Assembly: GCF_003986935.1 (NCBI RefSeq)
Contig: NZ_RJZE01000001.1
Coordinates: forward strand, 124,001-188,000
Direction of reading: 5' to 3'
Length of the DNA: 64,000 bases
DNA from: Paraburkholderia kururiensis JCM 10599 = LMG 19447
GTDB taxonomy: Bacteria > Pseudomonadota > Gammaproteobacteria > Burkholderiales > Burkholderiaceae
The notes beneath the pieces are model-generated. The model worked only from the letters and a program-made list of their open reading frames with translations. It had not been told where the DNA came from and made no database searches. This document shows, piece after piece, positions 18,321 through 26,293 of this stretch; within the stretch, counting starts at the first letter, position 1; the number at the start of each line of letters is the position of its first letter. The position numbers and the translations under genes were made by a program.

Positions 18321-19559
18321 ATGTCCGACGTCAAGGCGAATTCCGCTTCGTCCACGCCCGTGCAACACAGCGTGCAGCCTGTTCGCGAGCAAACCCGCCA
18401 TCTCGCGATGGCCGCGCGGCTCGACGCCGCCATCGACCGCGCGCTCGACGAGCAACGCATCGTGGGCACCGTGGTGCTCGTGGCGCACCGCGGCGAACGC
18501 GCTTACGCGCGCGCCGCAGGCTTCGCGGACCGCGAGGCACACGTCGCCATGCGCGAAGACAGCCTGTTTCGCCTTGCCTCCGTCACGAAGCCCATCGTGA
18601 GTCTTGCCGCGATGCGGCTCGTGGAAGAAGGCAAGCTTGCGCTGGACGACGCCGTCACGAAATGGCTGCCCGACTTCACGCCGCATCTGCTCTCGGACGG
18701 CCGCAGCACTGCACCGCGCATCACGATCCATCAGTTGCTCACGCACACGGCGGGGCTGCGCTACGGCTTTCACGAGCCGCCCGATTCGCCGTATCACCAG
18801 TTCGGCATTTCCGATGGCATCGACCACGTGCCGTTCGATCTCGACGCAAACCTGCGCCGCATCGCGAAGGCCCCGCTCGTCTACGCGCCCGGCACATCAT
18901 GGCGTTATTCGGTGGCCATCGACGTGCTCGGCGCGGTGCTGGAGCGCGTCACGCACATGACGCTGCCGCAGGCGGTGGAAGCGCTCGTCACGGCCCCGCT
19001 CGGCATGCGTCAGACGACCTTCCATGTGCCGCCCGGCACGCCGCTCGTCGTGCCCTACGCCAACAGTTCGCCTGCGCCTGTGAAGATGCATGACGACATG
19101 GACGTGTTCCTGCCGCCCGAAGTGGGCTACGCGGTGCGCTTCTCGCCTTCGCGCGCATTCGACGCTCACGCCTTCCCCTCGGGCGGCGGCGGCATGATCG
19201 GCACCGCGCCGGAGTTGCTCCAGTTCTTCGAGACCATTCGCACGGGCGGCGCGCCCGTCGTCTCGCCGGAAACGGTGGCGCTCATGATGAAGAACCACGT
19301 GCCCCCGTCCATCGAGACGCGCGGGCCCGGCTGGGGCTTTGGATACGGCTGGGGCGTGATCCACGATGCCGCGCTCGCGCAGACGCCGCAACCGGCGGGC
19401 ACGATTCAATGGGGCGGCGTGTACGGCCACATGTGGTTCGTGGACCCGATCAACCAGTTCACGGTGGTGGCCTTCACGAACACCGCGTTCGAAGGCATGC
19501 GCGGCCAGTTCAGCACCGACGTGCGCGACGCCATCTACGGCGCCGCGCCTATCCGTTAG
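18321..19559 (+). CDS. Class C beta-lactamase-family serine hydrolase
   Basis: The 412-residue protein has the beta-lactamase/transpeptidase-like fold of EstB-type esterases and class C enzymes. The SxxK motif is SVTK (S87-K90), the Tyr motif is probably WRYSVAI, and a C-terminal GGVYGHMW stands where KTG would be. The lack of a KTG triad and of an obvious signal peptide argues for an esterase or amidase in the cytoplasm, not a beta-lactamase. The ATG at 18321 has GAGGAG at the right distance; the longer frame from 18189 overlaps the PhyH gene and is rejected. It converges with the dehydratase gene 20 bases away. Confidence 0.9.
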   Translation: MSDVKANSASSTPVQHSVQPVREQTRHLAMAARLDAAIDRALDEQRIVGTVVLVAHRGERAYARAAGFADREAHVAMREDSLFRLASVTKPIVSLAAMRLVEEGKLALDDAVTKWLPDFTPHLLSDGRSTAPRITIHQLLTHTAGLRYGFHEPPDSPYHQFGISDGIDHVPFDLDANLRRIAKAPLVYAPGTSWRYSVAIDVLGAVLERVTHMTLPQAVEALVTAPLGMRQTTFHVPPGTPLVVPYANSSPAPVKMHDDMDVFLPPEVGYAVRFSPSRAFDAHAFPSGGGGMIGTAPELLQFFETIRTGGAPVVSPETVALMMKNHVPPSIETRGPGWGFGYGWGVIHDAALAQTPQPAGTIQWGGVYGHMWFVDPINQFTVVAFTNTAFEGMRGQFSTDVRDAIYGAAPIR

Positions 19560-19579
19560 TGCCGCCTCAGAGCCATGAC

Positions 19580-21418
19580 TCAGTGGTTATGCCTGGATTC
19601 GCCGCGCGTTTCGATGATGTTGAGGTACAGCGTGGCCGGTTCCAGGCACGCACCGGTCGCATGCTGGCCCACCATGCTGCGATAGATCTCCTCCCACGGC
19701 GTCTTGTGCTGCAACACCGGCGCCTTCCACGCAGCACGGCGCGCGGCCATCTCGGCCTCGGGAATCAGTACGTCCACCTTGCGCGTGTTGAGGTCGATGC
19801 GGATACGGTCGCCGGTCTTGAGCAGCGCGAGGTTGCCGCCCACCGCGGCCTCGGGTGACACGTTGAGAATGGACGGACTCGCCGATGTGCCGCTCTGCCG
19901 GCCATCGCCGATAGTGGGCAGCGTATCGATGCCCTGCTTGAGGAGCGCCGCGGGCGGCTGCATGTTGACCACCTCCGCGCCGCCGGGGTAGCCCACCGGT
20001 CCGCAGTTGCGAATGACGAGCACTGAGTGTTCGTCCACGCCCAGCGCCGGGTCTTCGATGCGCGCGTGGTAGTCCTCCGGGCCTTCGAACACCACGGCCT
20101 TGCCTTCGAACACGTCGGGGTGCGCCGGGTCGGAGAGGAAGCGCTTGCGGAACGCCGGGTCGATCACGCTGATCTTCATCACCGCGCTTTCGAACAGATT
20201 GCCCGTCATCACCACGTAGCCCGCGGCCTCCTTGAGCGGCTTGCCGTAGCCGCGGATCACTTCGCGGTCCGGCTCGGGCACGTCCGCCAGGTCTTCGGCC
20301 AGCGTGCGGCCGGTCACGGTGCGCACGCTGCCGTCCAGCTTGCCTGCGGCCAGCAGCTCACGCATCACGGCCGGCACGCCGCCCGCGCGGTGAAACGCTT
20401 CGCCGAGAAAGCGCCCGGCCGGCTGGCAGTCCACGAGCAGCGGTACCTCGGGCCCGAGGCGCTGCCAGTCGTCGAGCGAATGGTCCACGCCCATGTGCCG
20501 CGCAATGGCCACCATGTGAATCGGGCAGTTCGACGACGCCCCCAGCGCCGCCGCCGCCACCACGGCGTTTTCGAAGGCGCCCTTGGTCATGATGTCCGAG
20601 GGACGCAGGTTCTCCGCCACCATCCCCACGATGCGCCTGCCGGTCTCATAAGCCATCCAGCCGCGCTCGCGATGCGGCGCCGGAATCGCGGCGCAGCCGG
20701 GCAGCGACATGCCGAGCGCTTCGGCCAGCGAGTTCATGGAAAGCGCGGTGCCCATCGTGTTGCAGTGCCCGGCCGACGGCGCCGACGACGCCACCATGTT
20801 CATGAAGCCGTCGTAATCGATCTCGCCCGAAGCGAGCAGCTTGCGCGCGTGCCAGATCACGGTGCCCGAGCCCGCGAGCTTGCCCTGCCACCAGCCGTCC
20901 AGCATGGGGCCGCCCGACAGCACGATGGCGGGAATGTTCACGGTGGCCGCGGCCATCAGGCAGGCGGGCGTGGTCTTGTCGCAGCCGGTGGTGAGCACGA
21001 CGCCATCGATGGGATAGCCGTGCAGCACTTCCACGAGGCCCAGATACGCGAGATTGCGGTCCAGCGCGGCGGTGGGCCGCTTGCCCGTCTCCTGAATGGG
21101 ATGCACCGGGAATTCGAGCGGCACGCCGCCCGCGTCGCGAATGCCGTCGCGCACGCGGCTTGCCAGTTCGAGGTGGTGTCGGTTGCAGGGCGCGAGGTCC
21201 GAGCCCGTCTGCGCAATGCCGATGATGGGCTTGCCCGACTGCAGTTCCTCGCGCGTGATGCCGTAGTTCATGTAGCGCTCCAGATAGAGCGCGGTCATGC
21301 CGGGGTCGGAGGGGTCGTTGAACCAGCGGCGGCTGCGCAGTCTGCCCTGTGTGGTGTCGGGTTGGGAGGCGCCGGTTGCTGCGTTGTTGGCCGGATCAGT
21401 GGGCGAATGCTTCGACAC
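19580..21418 (-). CDS. IlvD/Edd-family dehydratase, probably sugar-acid type
   Basis: The 612-residue protein has the three cysteines of the [2Fe-2S] IlvD/Edd dehydratases: C78 (SDLAPCNRHH), C146 (TTGCDKTTP) and C219 (SAGHCNTMG). Spacings of 68 and 73 residues equal those of characterised xylonate and arabonate dehydratases, so an aldonic acid substrate is more likely than dihydroxy-isovalerate. Start is GTG at 21418 with AAGGAG eight bases upstream; the longer frame from 21466 is rejected. It converts a sugar acid to a 2-keto-3-deoxy acid. No sugar dehydrogenase or aldolase partner is adjacent. A roughly 30-residue N-terminal extension is disordered-looking. Confidence 0.9.
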   Translation of the reverse strand: MSKHSPTDPANNAATGASQPDTTQGRLRSRRWFNDPSDPGMTALYLERYMNYGITREELQSGKPIIGIAQTGSDLAPCNRHHLELASRVRDGIRDAGGVPLEFPVHPIQETGKRPTAALDRNLAYLGLVEVLHGYPIDGVVLTTGCDKTTPACLMAAATVNIPAIVLSGGPMLDGWWQGKLAGSGTVIWHARKLLASGEIDYDGFMNMVASSAPSAGHCNTMGTALSMNSLAEALGMSLPGCAAIPAPHRERGWMAYETGRRIVGMVAENLRPSDIMTKGAFENAVVAAAALGASSNCPIHMVAIARHMGVDHSLDDWQRLGPEVPLLVDCQPAGRFLGEAFHRAGGVPAVMRELLAAGKLDGSVRTVTGRTLAEDLADVPEPDREVIRGYGKPLKEAAGYVVMTGNLFESAVMKISVIDPAFRKRFLSDPAHPDVFEGKAVVFEGPEDYHARIEDPALGVDEHSVLVIRNCGPVGYPGGAEVVNMQPPAALLKQGIDTLPTIGDGRQSGTSASPSILNVSPEAAVGGNLALLKTGDRIRIDLNTRKVDVLIPEAEMAARRAAWKAPVLQHKTPWEEIYRSMVGQHATGACLEPATLYLNIIETRGESRHNH

Positions 21419-21608
21419 GCTTGTCTCCTTGTTTTGTCGTGTGGACGCGCGCCACACGGGAAACAAGGCTTCCCGCGCAACGGCACGCCTGAGGAAGCAT
21501 CAAGCTTAAACGGAACGCGCTGTTCGTGCTGCGCAATAGACGCAAGCGATGCAAACGACGCACGCGACGCAAGCAAAGCAAGCGGCGCGTCCCGTGGTTC
21601 CGGCAGGT

Positions 21609-22478
21609 TCAGTTGGCGCCGCTCGCCGCCTTGGGCGTGCCGCCTTCGTCCGGCGTGAGCTGCGCGTAAACGTCGTGTGCGATTTCGAGCAGTTCCTTGC
21701 GGTTGATGCCGCCCGACACCGCGTAGCCCACGTCGCCGTCAATCCAGTAGAAGACGTTCACGGGGCCGTCCTGATAAAGCTTGAATGCCGTGGTGTTGGT
21801 GCTCGTCTTGCGCCGCGAAATGCACAGCGTGATGCGCTCGCCGTTGTGGTCGTGGTACATGAACTGCGCCACGGGGCCGTCGGCGCTGGGCAAGAGCCGC
21901 CCGCCCATCAGCTCGAAGCCGGTGCGCGTGAGAACGGGCGGACGCACGTCGGTGCCCAACCGGCTGGACACCCACTTCACGAGTTCCTGCTCGCGGTCGG
22001 CGCCGACCTCGACGGGGCGCGTCACCTCCGGCGCGTAGACCACGTGCGCGATGGCGGACTGCCGCGCGAACGACTGCCCCGGGTCCGGCGTGAAGCTCGC
22101 GTCGCGCACGGGCGCCTGCCCTGCTGCCGGCCCCATGCGGCCCGCCATCATGATGCTGCTGCCGAAGTTGCTGCCAATGCCGATTCCCACGCCCACCAGC
22201 AGCGCCGCGGCAATACCCGCGAACTGCGGCCAGTTGGCCGCGTCGCGCCAGCGCCGCTTCGCGGGCAACTGGAGACGCGCCGGCACCGGCTCGTCGAGCA
22301 CGCGGTCGTAGCGTTCGTGCAGCAGGTTGTTGAGCGAGAAGTAGTGGCTGATGCGGTCCGCGAGTTCGGGCTGCCGCTCCAGCATCTGATCGATCTCGTC
22401 GCGGCGCTCGGGCGCGAGCGTGCCGTCCACGTACGCGTGGATCTCTTCTTCGCTGATCGTCGTTTGCCGTTCGTTCAT
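21609..22478 (-). CDS. Anti-sigma factor, single-span membrane protein
   Basis: The 289-residue protein has an N-terminal anti-sigma-like domain (SEEEIHAYVDGTLAPERRDEI), without a HxxxCxxC zinc motif, one membrane span at about 85-105, and a periplasmic domain with a conserved-looking YWIDGDVGYAVSGG segment. Its ATG overlaps the sigma-factor stop by four bases (ATGA), the usual coupling of ECF sigma and anti-sigma. It should hold the sigma factor at the inner membrane until a signal arrives. The periplasmic part resembles that of the second membrane protein upstream (23089-23901), which also ends in a YWTDGHTRYVLVG pattern. Confidence 0.85.
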   Translation of the reverse strand: MNERQTTISEEEIHAYVDGTLAPERRDEIDQMLERQPELADRISHYFSLNNLLHERYDRVLDEPVPARLQLPAKRRWRDAANWPQFAGIAAALLVGVGIGIGSNFGSSIMMAGRMGPAAGQAPVRDASFTPDPGQSFARQSAIAHVVYAPEVTRPVEVGADREQELVKWVSSRLGTDVRPPVLTRTGFELMGGRLLPSADGPVAQFMYHDHNGERITLCISRRKTSTNTTAFKLYQDGPVNVFYWIDGDVGYAVSGGINRKELLEIAHDVYAQLTPDEGGTPKAASGAN

Positions 22479-22996
22479 CGCACCACCTTCAGTTTTGCGC
22501 TGGATTGCGTGCCCACCATCAAGGCGCGCAGCCGCTCCCGACCCCGCGAGAGCCGCGACATGACCGTGCCGATCGGAATGTCGAGCGCAAGCGCGACATC
22601 CGCGTAACTCATTTCCTCCAGCCCCACGAGCAACACCACCTCGCGCTGCTCGGCGGGCAGGCGCTGCAAGGCGAAGTCGAGATCGCGCACCTCCAGCCCG
22701 CTGGACGGATTCGTATGCACGGCGAGATCGTTCTCGAACGTGTGCGCTTCGTCGTCGACGGAAACGTGCGTGGCGCGCCCGGCCGGGCGGCGCATCTGGT
22801 TCGCGAAGACGTTGTGCATGATCGTGAAGAGCCACGCGCGCAGATCCGTGCCGCGCTGGAACTGATGACCGTTGCGCAAGGCGCGCTCCAGCGTGTCCTG
22901 CACCAGATCGTCGGCTAGTTCGCGATTGTGCAGCAGCGCGCGCGAATAGCGTCGCAGGCGCGGTACGTGTTCTATCAGTTCGTCGCGGACACTCAT
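22475..22996 (-). CDS. ECF-family RNA polymerase sigma factor
   Basis: The 173-residue protein has sigma region 2 (ELADDLVQDTLERAL, then RAWLFTIMHNVFANQMRR) and region 4 (LQRLPAEQREVVLLVGLEEMSYADVA...GTVMSRLSRGRERL). Region 3 is missing, as in all ECF sigmas. The ATG at 22996 has GGAAG at good distance; the upstream 25 residues of the open frame are rejected. It lies between two anti-sigma-like genes and probably recognises the GGAATA-N16/17-GTT promoters at 23989-24013, 24207-24232 and 24567-24591. The linked peroxidase and cytochrome suggest an oxidative or singlet-oxygen response. Confidence 0.95.
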   Translation of the reverse strand: MSVRDELIEHVPRLRRYSRALLHNRELADDLVQDTLERALRNGHQFQRGTDLRAWLFTIMHNVFANQMRRPAGRATHVSVDDEAHTFENDLAVHTNPSSGLEVRDLDFALQRLPAEQREVVLLVGLEEMSYADVALALDIPIGTVMSRLSRGRERLRALMVGTQSSAKLKVVR

Positions 22997-23088
22997 CGTG
23001 CTTCCTTTGCGGCTTGGGGCCTCGTGCACGCGCGGGTTACACGCGGATTCACGCGGCGGACGTCGGGGCAAACACGCCTCGCGGTGTT

Positions 23089-23901
23089 TTATTCCAGCGG
23101 TGACAGTTCATGCTTTGCGGCTTTGTCACCGTACGCCGATTTCCCCGGCCCTGCGCTGAACCTGTGCATCGTGAGCGCGTCGGCTGCGTGCATCAGCCCG
23201 CGTGCGGCGGCCGCGCCCACCAGCACGTAGCGCGTGTGGCCGTCGGTCCAGTAGAGCGCGCGCATCGTGCCCTGGCGGTAGGCGCGCCACTGCGGCATGG
23301 GCTGCGCGGTGAGGTCCCAGGCACGCAGCAGCACGACAGGCTCGCCCGCTGCGTTGCGGTAGACGAAGCCCGAGGCGCGGGTGAACCAGCCTTCCTGCAC
23401 AGCGAGCGGTGCCACGGGGTACAGGCCGACGCTGGAGATATCGGGAGCGACGCCGGCAAGCGTGGCGCCAGCCTCGCCCGAAGCGCGCACGACGCTGCTG
23501 GTCTGATCGGCGGCGGCATGCTGCAAAGCCGTGAACGCCAGATCCGCCAGTTCGGCTTGCGGCACGCGTGTCGCGGCTATCAGCAGACCGCCTGCAACCG
23601 CGCTCGCGGCGAGCCCACCTGCAAGCACGCGGACGGCACGTCGCGCGGCGGCGCGCAGCCACGCGCGCCAGAAGGCAGCGCCATCGATGGAGCCTGCGTC
23701 GCTATCGTCGGCGGCACGAAAAGCATGCTGCAACTGCGCATTGAGCCGGCCATAGAACGCGACGCGGCGCGCCTCCGAAGGCCGCATTTGCAGATAGCGG
23801 TGCAGGCGATCGGCCTGCGCGGACGCTAGTTGGCCGTCGGCGAACGCCTGCAGGTCCGCTTCGGAAAGCGACGGTTCGTGGCGCAGATCGGTGCGGTTCA
23901 T
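23089..23901 (-). CDS. Second anti-sigma-like transmembrane protein
   Basis: The 270-residue protein opens with SLSEADLQAFADGQLASAQADRLHRYL, the short anti-sigma domain of the FecR/NrsF-like kind, has one membrane span at about 88-110, and a periplasmic C-terminal domain. No zinc-binding Cys/His set is seen. It is first in the operon, ahead of the sigma factor by about 90 bases, while a second anti-sigma-like gene follows the sigma factor. Both share a YWTDG/YWIDG periplasmic signature, so they may be old duplicates working as a pair. The start at 23901 follows an ECF-type promoter at 23989-24013. Confidence 0.8.
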   Translation of the reverse strand: MNRTDLRHEPSLSEADLQAFADGQLASAQADRLHRYLQMRPSEARRVAFYGRLNAQLQHAFRAADDSDAGSIDGAAFWRAWLRAAARRAVRVLAGGLAASAVAGGLLIAATRVPQAELADLAFTALQHAAADQTSSVVRASGEAGATLAGVAPDISSVGLYPVAPLAVQEGWFTRASGFVYRNAAGEPVVLLRAWDLTAQPMPQWRAYRQGTMRALYWTDGHTRYVLVGAAAARGLMHAADALTMHRFSAGPGKSAYGDKAAKHELSPLE

Positions 23902-23988
23902 GGCAGCAGCGGCAGTGGCGCAAAGGTTCGTGGCCCGTCGGGGCACATCGGGGCACATCGGGGCGTTGATCGGGATGCTTATCCGGCT

Positions 23989-24013
23989 AACACGATCCGG
24001 CGCGCGTTATTCC
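23989..24013 (-). promoter_or_regulatory. ECF-type promoter of the anti-sigma/sigma operon
   Basis: On the minus strand: GGAATA (24013-24008), 16 bases, GTT (23991-23989). The same two elements precede the DUF4148 and peroxidase genes on the other strand, so the sigma factor probably controls its own operon. The predicted leader is about 80 bases. Confidence 0.6.
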
Positions 24014-24206
24014 CTTGCCGACCTTTCCGGTCTTTCAGGCCCTTTCGGCCAATTCAGGTTCTTTCCGGCCCGGCGCGATCGATTCGCTCCGCAGGCGAAC
24101 CGTGCTCAGGGGAAAGCCTCAGGGGAGAACGTTAACCGCCCGCACCGCCTCGCTATTCCTGGCTCGCAACTTTATTTCGCCTTTCATGGTTTTCGCGGTG
24201 GGACCG

Positions 24207-24232
24207 GGAATATCGCCCCCGTGCTCATGGTT
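24207..24232 (+). promoter_or_regulatory. ECF-type promoter of the DUF4148 gene
   Basis: GGAATA (24207-24212), 17 bases, GTT (24230-24232), about 38 bases before the ATG at 24270. Part of the three-promoter set of the ECF module. Confidence 0.55.
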
Positions 24233-24269
24233 CGCCCGTTGCAATCCGCACCACTCCCAAGGAGTCACC

Positions 24270-24539
24270 ATGAAGCTCTCTTCCATGCTCGTTCTCTGCG
24301 CCGCCGCGCTCACCTCCACCGCCGTGTTCGCCGAAGGCAAGACGCGCGCGCAGGTGTATCAGGAGTTGATCGAAGCCCAGCAGAACGGCCTCGATTTCGT
24401 TACGGACACCTCGTACCCCGACGTCAATCCGATCTTCGCCAACGTCGTCGCGCAGAGAAAGCAGCAGCGCCTCGCGCAGCAACCGCAGGCCGCGCCCGGC
24501 GTCGCGAATCGCGCCACGTCCGATGCGGCTTCTCAGTAA
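24270..24539 (+). CDS. DUF4148 secreted small protein
   Basis: The 89-residue product starts with a signal peptide (MKLSSMLVLCAAALTSTAVFA, cleavage after AFA-type end at about residue 21). The mature part shows the DUF4148 core TRAQVYQELIEAQQNGL followed by a PDVNPIFANVVAQ segment and a Gln/Ala-rich tail. AAGGAG lies six bases before the ATG. DUF4148 proteins are abundant in Burkholderiales and of unknown function; many respond to stress. This one stands between two ECF-type promoters, so it is probably part of the peroxidase regulon and exported to the periplasm. Confidence 0.88.
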   Translation: MKLSSMLVLCAAALTSTAVFAEGKTRAQVYQELIEAQQNGLDFVTDTSYPDVNPIFANVVAQRKQQRLAQQPQAAPGVANRATSDAASQ

Positions 24540-24566
24540 GCACGTGCGCAAAATTCGCCCGCGGCG

Positions 24567-24591
24567 GGAATAAGCCGCATCGGGTGCTGTT
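24567..24591 (+). promoter_or_regulatory. ECF-type promoter of the peroxidase-cytochrome operon
   Basis: GGAATA (24567-24572), 16 bases, GTT (24589-24591), about 38 bases before the GTG start at 24629. The spacing to the start codon is the same as at the DUF4148 promoter. Confidence 0.6.
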
Positions 24592-24628
24592 CACGGGTTC
24601 ACCCACCCTGCTCAAACGAGGAATACCC

Positions 24629-25735
24629 GTGAACAGTCCCTTCAACGCTGCGCCGGTCTGCGTGCCATGCCGGCTCGCTGCCATAGGCGCAGTCGTGCTG
24701 CTCGCCGGCGGCGCATTCGTCTGGACCGCCGGCTGGCTGACGCCCAAGCGCCTCTCCGCTACCGCTGTTGTCGATCAATTGCAGACCGACGGCGGCACTC
24801 ACGCTGGCTACCGACGCAATCATGCGAAGGGCCTGTGTTTCGAGGGCCATTTCGAAAGCAACGGTGCGGGCGAATCGCTTTCCCGCGCGGAAATTTTTCG
24901 TGCTGGCGTGACGCCGCTCATCGGGCGCTTTTCGATGCCGGGCAGCAACCCGGGCGCGCCGGACAACAGCGTGCCGGTCAAAAGCATGGCGCTGCTCTTC
25001 AAGCTTCACGATGGGGAGCAGTGGCGCACAGGCATGAACACGGTGCCGGTGTTTTCGGTACGCACGCCGGAGCAGTTCTACCAGCAGTTGCAGGCGCTGC
25101 AGCCGGTTGCCGCTACGGGCAAGCCCGACCCGGCGCGCGTGGCGGCCTTCTATGCGGCCACGCCTGATTCAGCACCACTGCGCCAGTGGATCGCCACGCA
25201 CCAACCTTCGTCGAGCTTCGCGAACGCCACGTTCTACAGCGTCAACGCGTTCCGCTTCACCAACGCGAGTGGCCAGACGCAAGCGGTGCGGTGGTCGATG
25301 GTGCCCGAGTTGCCGTACATGGCGCTCGATCCGCAGGCGGTGGCGCACAACCCTGGCTTCCTCGCGCAAGACCTGACCCAGCGGCTCGCCGCGGGGCCGT
25401 TGCGCTGGCATTTGATATTGACGGTGGCGGCACCCGGCGACCCGGTCAACGACGCCACGCGCGTCTGGCCGGCCGATCGTCCGCACATCGATGCGGGCAC
25501 GCTCGTGATCGAGCGCAGCGTTCCGCAGGCCGTCGGTGCGTGCCGCGACGTGAATTTCGATCCCACGATTCTGCCCGCGGGCATCAGTCCGTCGGACGAT
25601 CCGCTGCTGGCCGCGCGTTCGTCCGCGTATTCCGTGTCGTTCAACCGCCGCACGCGCGAAGAAGCGCAGCGTGCCGCGCCGTCCACGCGCGAGAGCGACG
25701 AGAACAACGAGGGCAACCCGGGAGACCATTCATGA
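24629..25735 (+). CDS. Catalase-family peroxidase (SrpA-like), membrane-anchored
   Basis: The 368-residue protein has an N-terminal hydrophobic segment (about 17-38) that should export it to the periplasm, then the shortened catalase fold of SrpA-like proteins: AKGLCFEGHFESNGAG near the distal His region, NAFRFTNASGQ, and a C-terminal RSSAYSVSF in which Y334 is the likely proximal haem ligand. These proteins lack the C-terminal flavodoxin domain and are usually peroxidases. Start is GTG with ACGAGGA upstream; the longer frame is rejected as it overlaps the DUF4148 gene. It overlaps the cytochrome b561 gene by four bases; electrons probably come from that cytochrome. Confidence 0.92.
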   Translation: MNSPFNAAPVCVPCRLAAIGAVVLLAGGAFVWTAGWLTPKRLSATAVVDQLQTDGGTHAGYRRNHAKGLCFEGHFESNGAGESLSRAEIFRAGVTPLIGRFSMPGSNPGAPDNSVPVKSMALLFKLHDGEQWRTGMNTVPVFSVRTPEQFYQQLQALQPVAATGKPDPARVAAFYAATPDSAPLRQWIATHQPSSSFANATFYSVNAFRFTNASGQTQAVRWSMVPELPYMALDPQAVAHNPGFLAQDLTQRLAAGPLRWHLILTVAAPGDPVNDATRVWPADRPHIDAGTLVIERSVPQAVGACRDVNFDPTILPAGISPSDDPLLAARSSAYSVSFNRRTREEAQRAAPSTRESDENNEGNPGDHS

Positions 25736-26277
25736 GGACCACGCGCACCCACTTCAGCCTCGCGGCCCGCGCGCTGCACTGGATCATGGCGGCCGCCATC
25801 ATCGCCATGCTGTTCATTGGTGTGGGAATGGTCGCAACGGTCTCGCGCGCGCATGACGTGCTGATCGCCATTCACAAGCCGCTCGGCGTCACGCTGTTGC
25901 TGCTCGTGCTGGTACGAGCCGGCGTGCGGCTCACGCATGGCACGCCGGCGCTACCCGACGATATGCCCGGCGTGCAGCGCGCCGCCGCGAAGCTCTCGCA
26001 TCTCGCGCTGTACGCCTTGATGCTGGCCATGCCGCTGATCGGCTGGGCGATGCTTTCGGCCGCGGGCTATCCCGTCACGCTGTACGGGCCGTGGCATCTG
26101 CCGCCTATCGCACCACACAGCGTGGCGCTCTACGCGACGCTGCGCACGCTGCACACGGTGCTGGGGCTCACGCTGTTCGCGGTGGTGCTGCTGCACCTCG
26201 CCGCCGCGCTGTATCACGGGTTGATACGTCGCGACGGCGTGCTCGCCAGCATGGCACGCGGGGAAGGCCGCGCTTGA
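25732..26277 (+). CDS. Cytochrome b561 membrane protein
   Basis: The 181-residue protein has four membrane spans and histidines placed for two b haems: H16 (RALHWIMA) and H48 (AIHKPLG) in spans 1-2, and LHTVLGL and VVLLHLAAALYH in spans 3-4. It should carry electrons from quinol to the periplasmic peroxidase encoded just upstream, to which it is coupled by an ATGA overlap. GGGAGACC is the ribosome binding site. The pairing of SrpA-like peroxidase, cytochrome b561 and an ECF sigma/anti-sigma set recurs in proteobacteria. Confidence 0.94.
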   Translation: MRTTRTHFSLAARALHWIMAAAIIAMLFIGVGMVATVSRAHDVLIAIHKPLGVTLLLLVLVRAGVRLTHGTPALPDDMPGVQRAAAKLSHLALYALMLAMPLIGWAMLSAAGYPVTLYGPWHLPPIAPHSVALYATLRTLHTVLGLTLFAVVLLHLAAALYHGLIRRDGVLASMARGEGRA

Positions 26278-26293
26278 CGGAAGTGACGAATCC

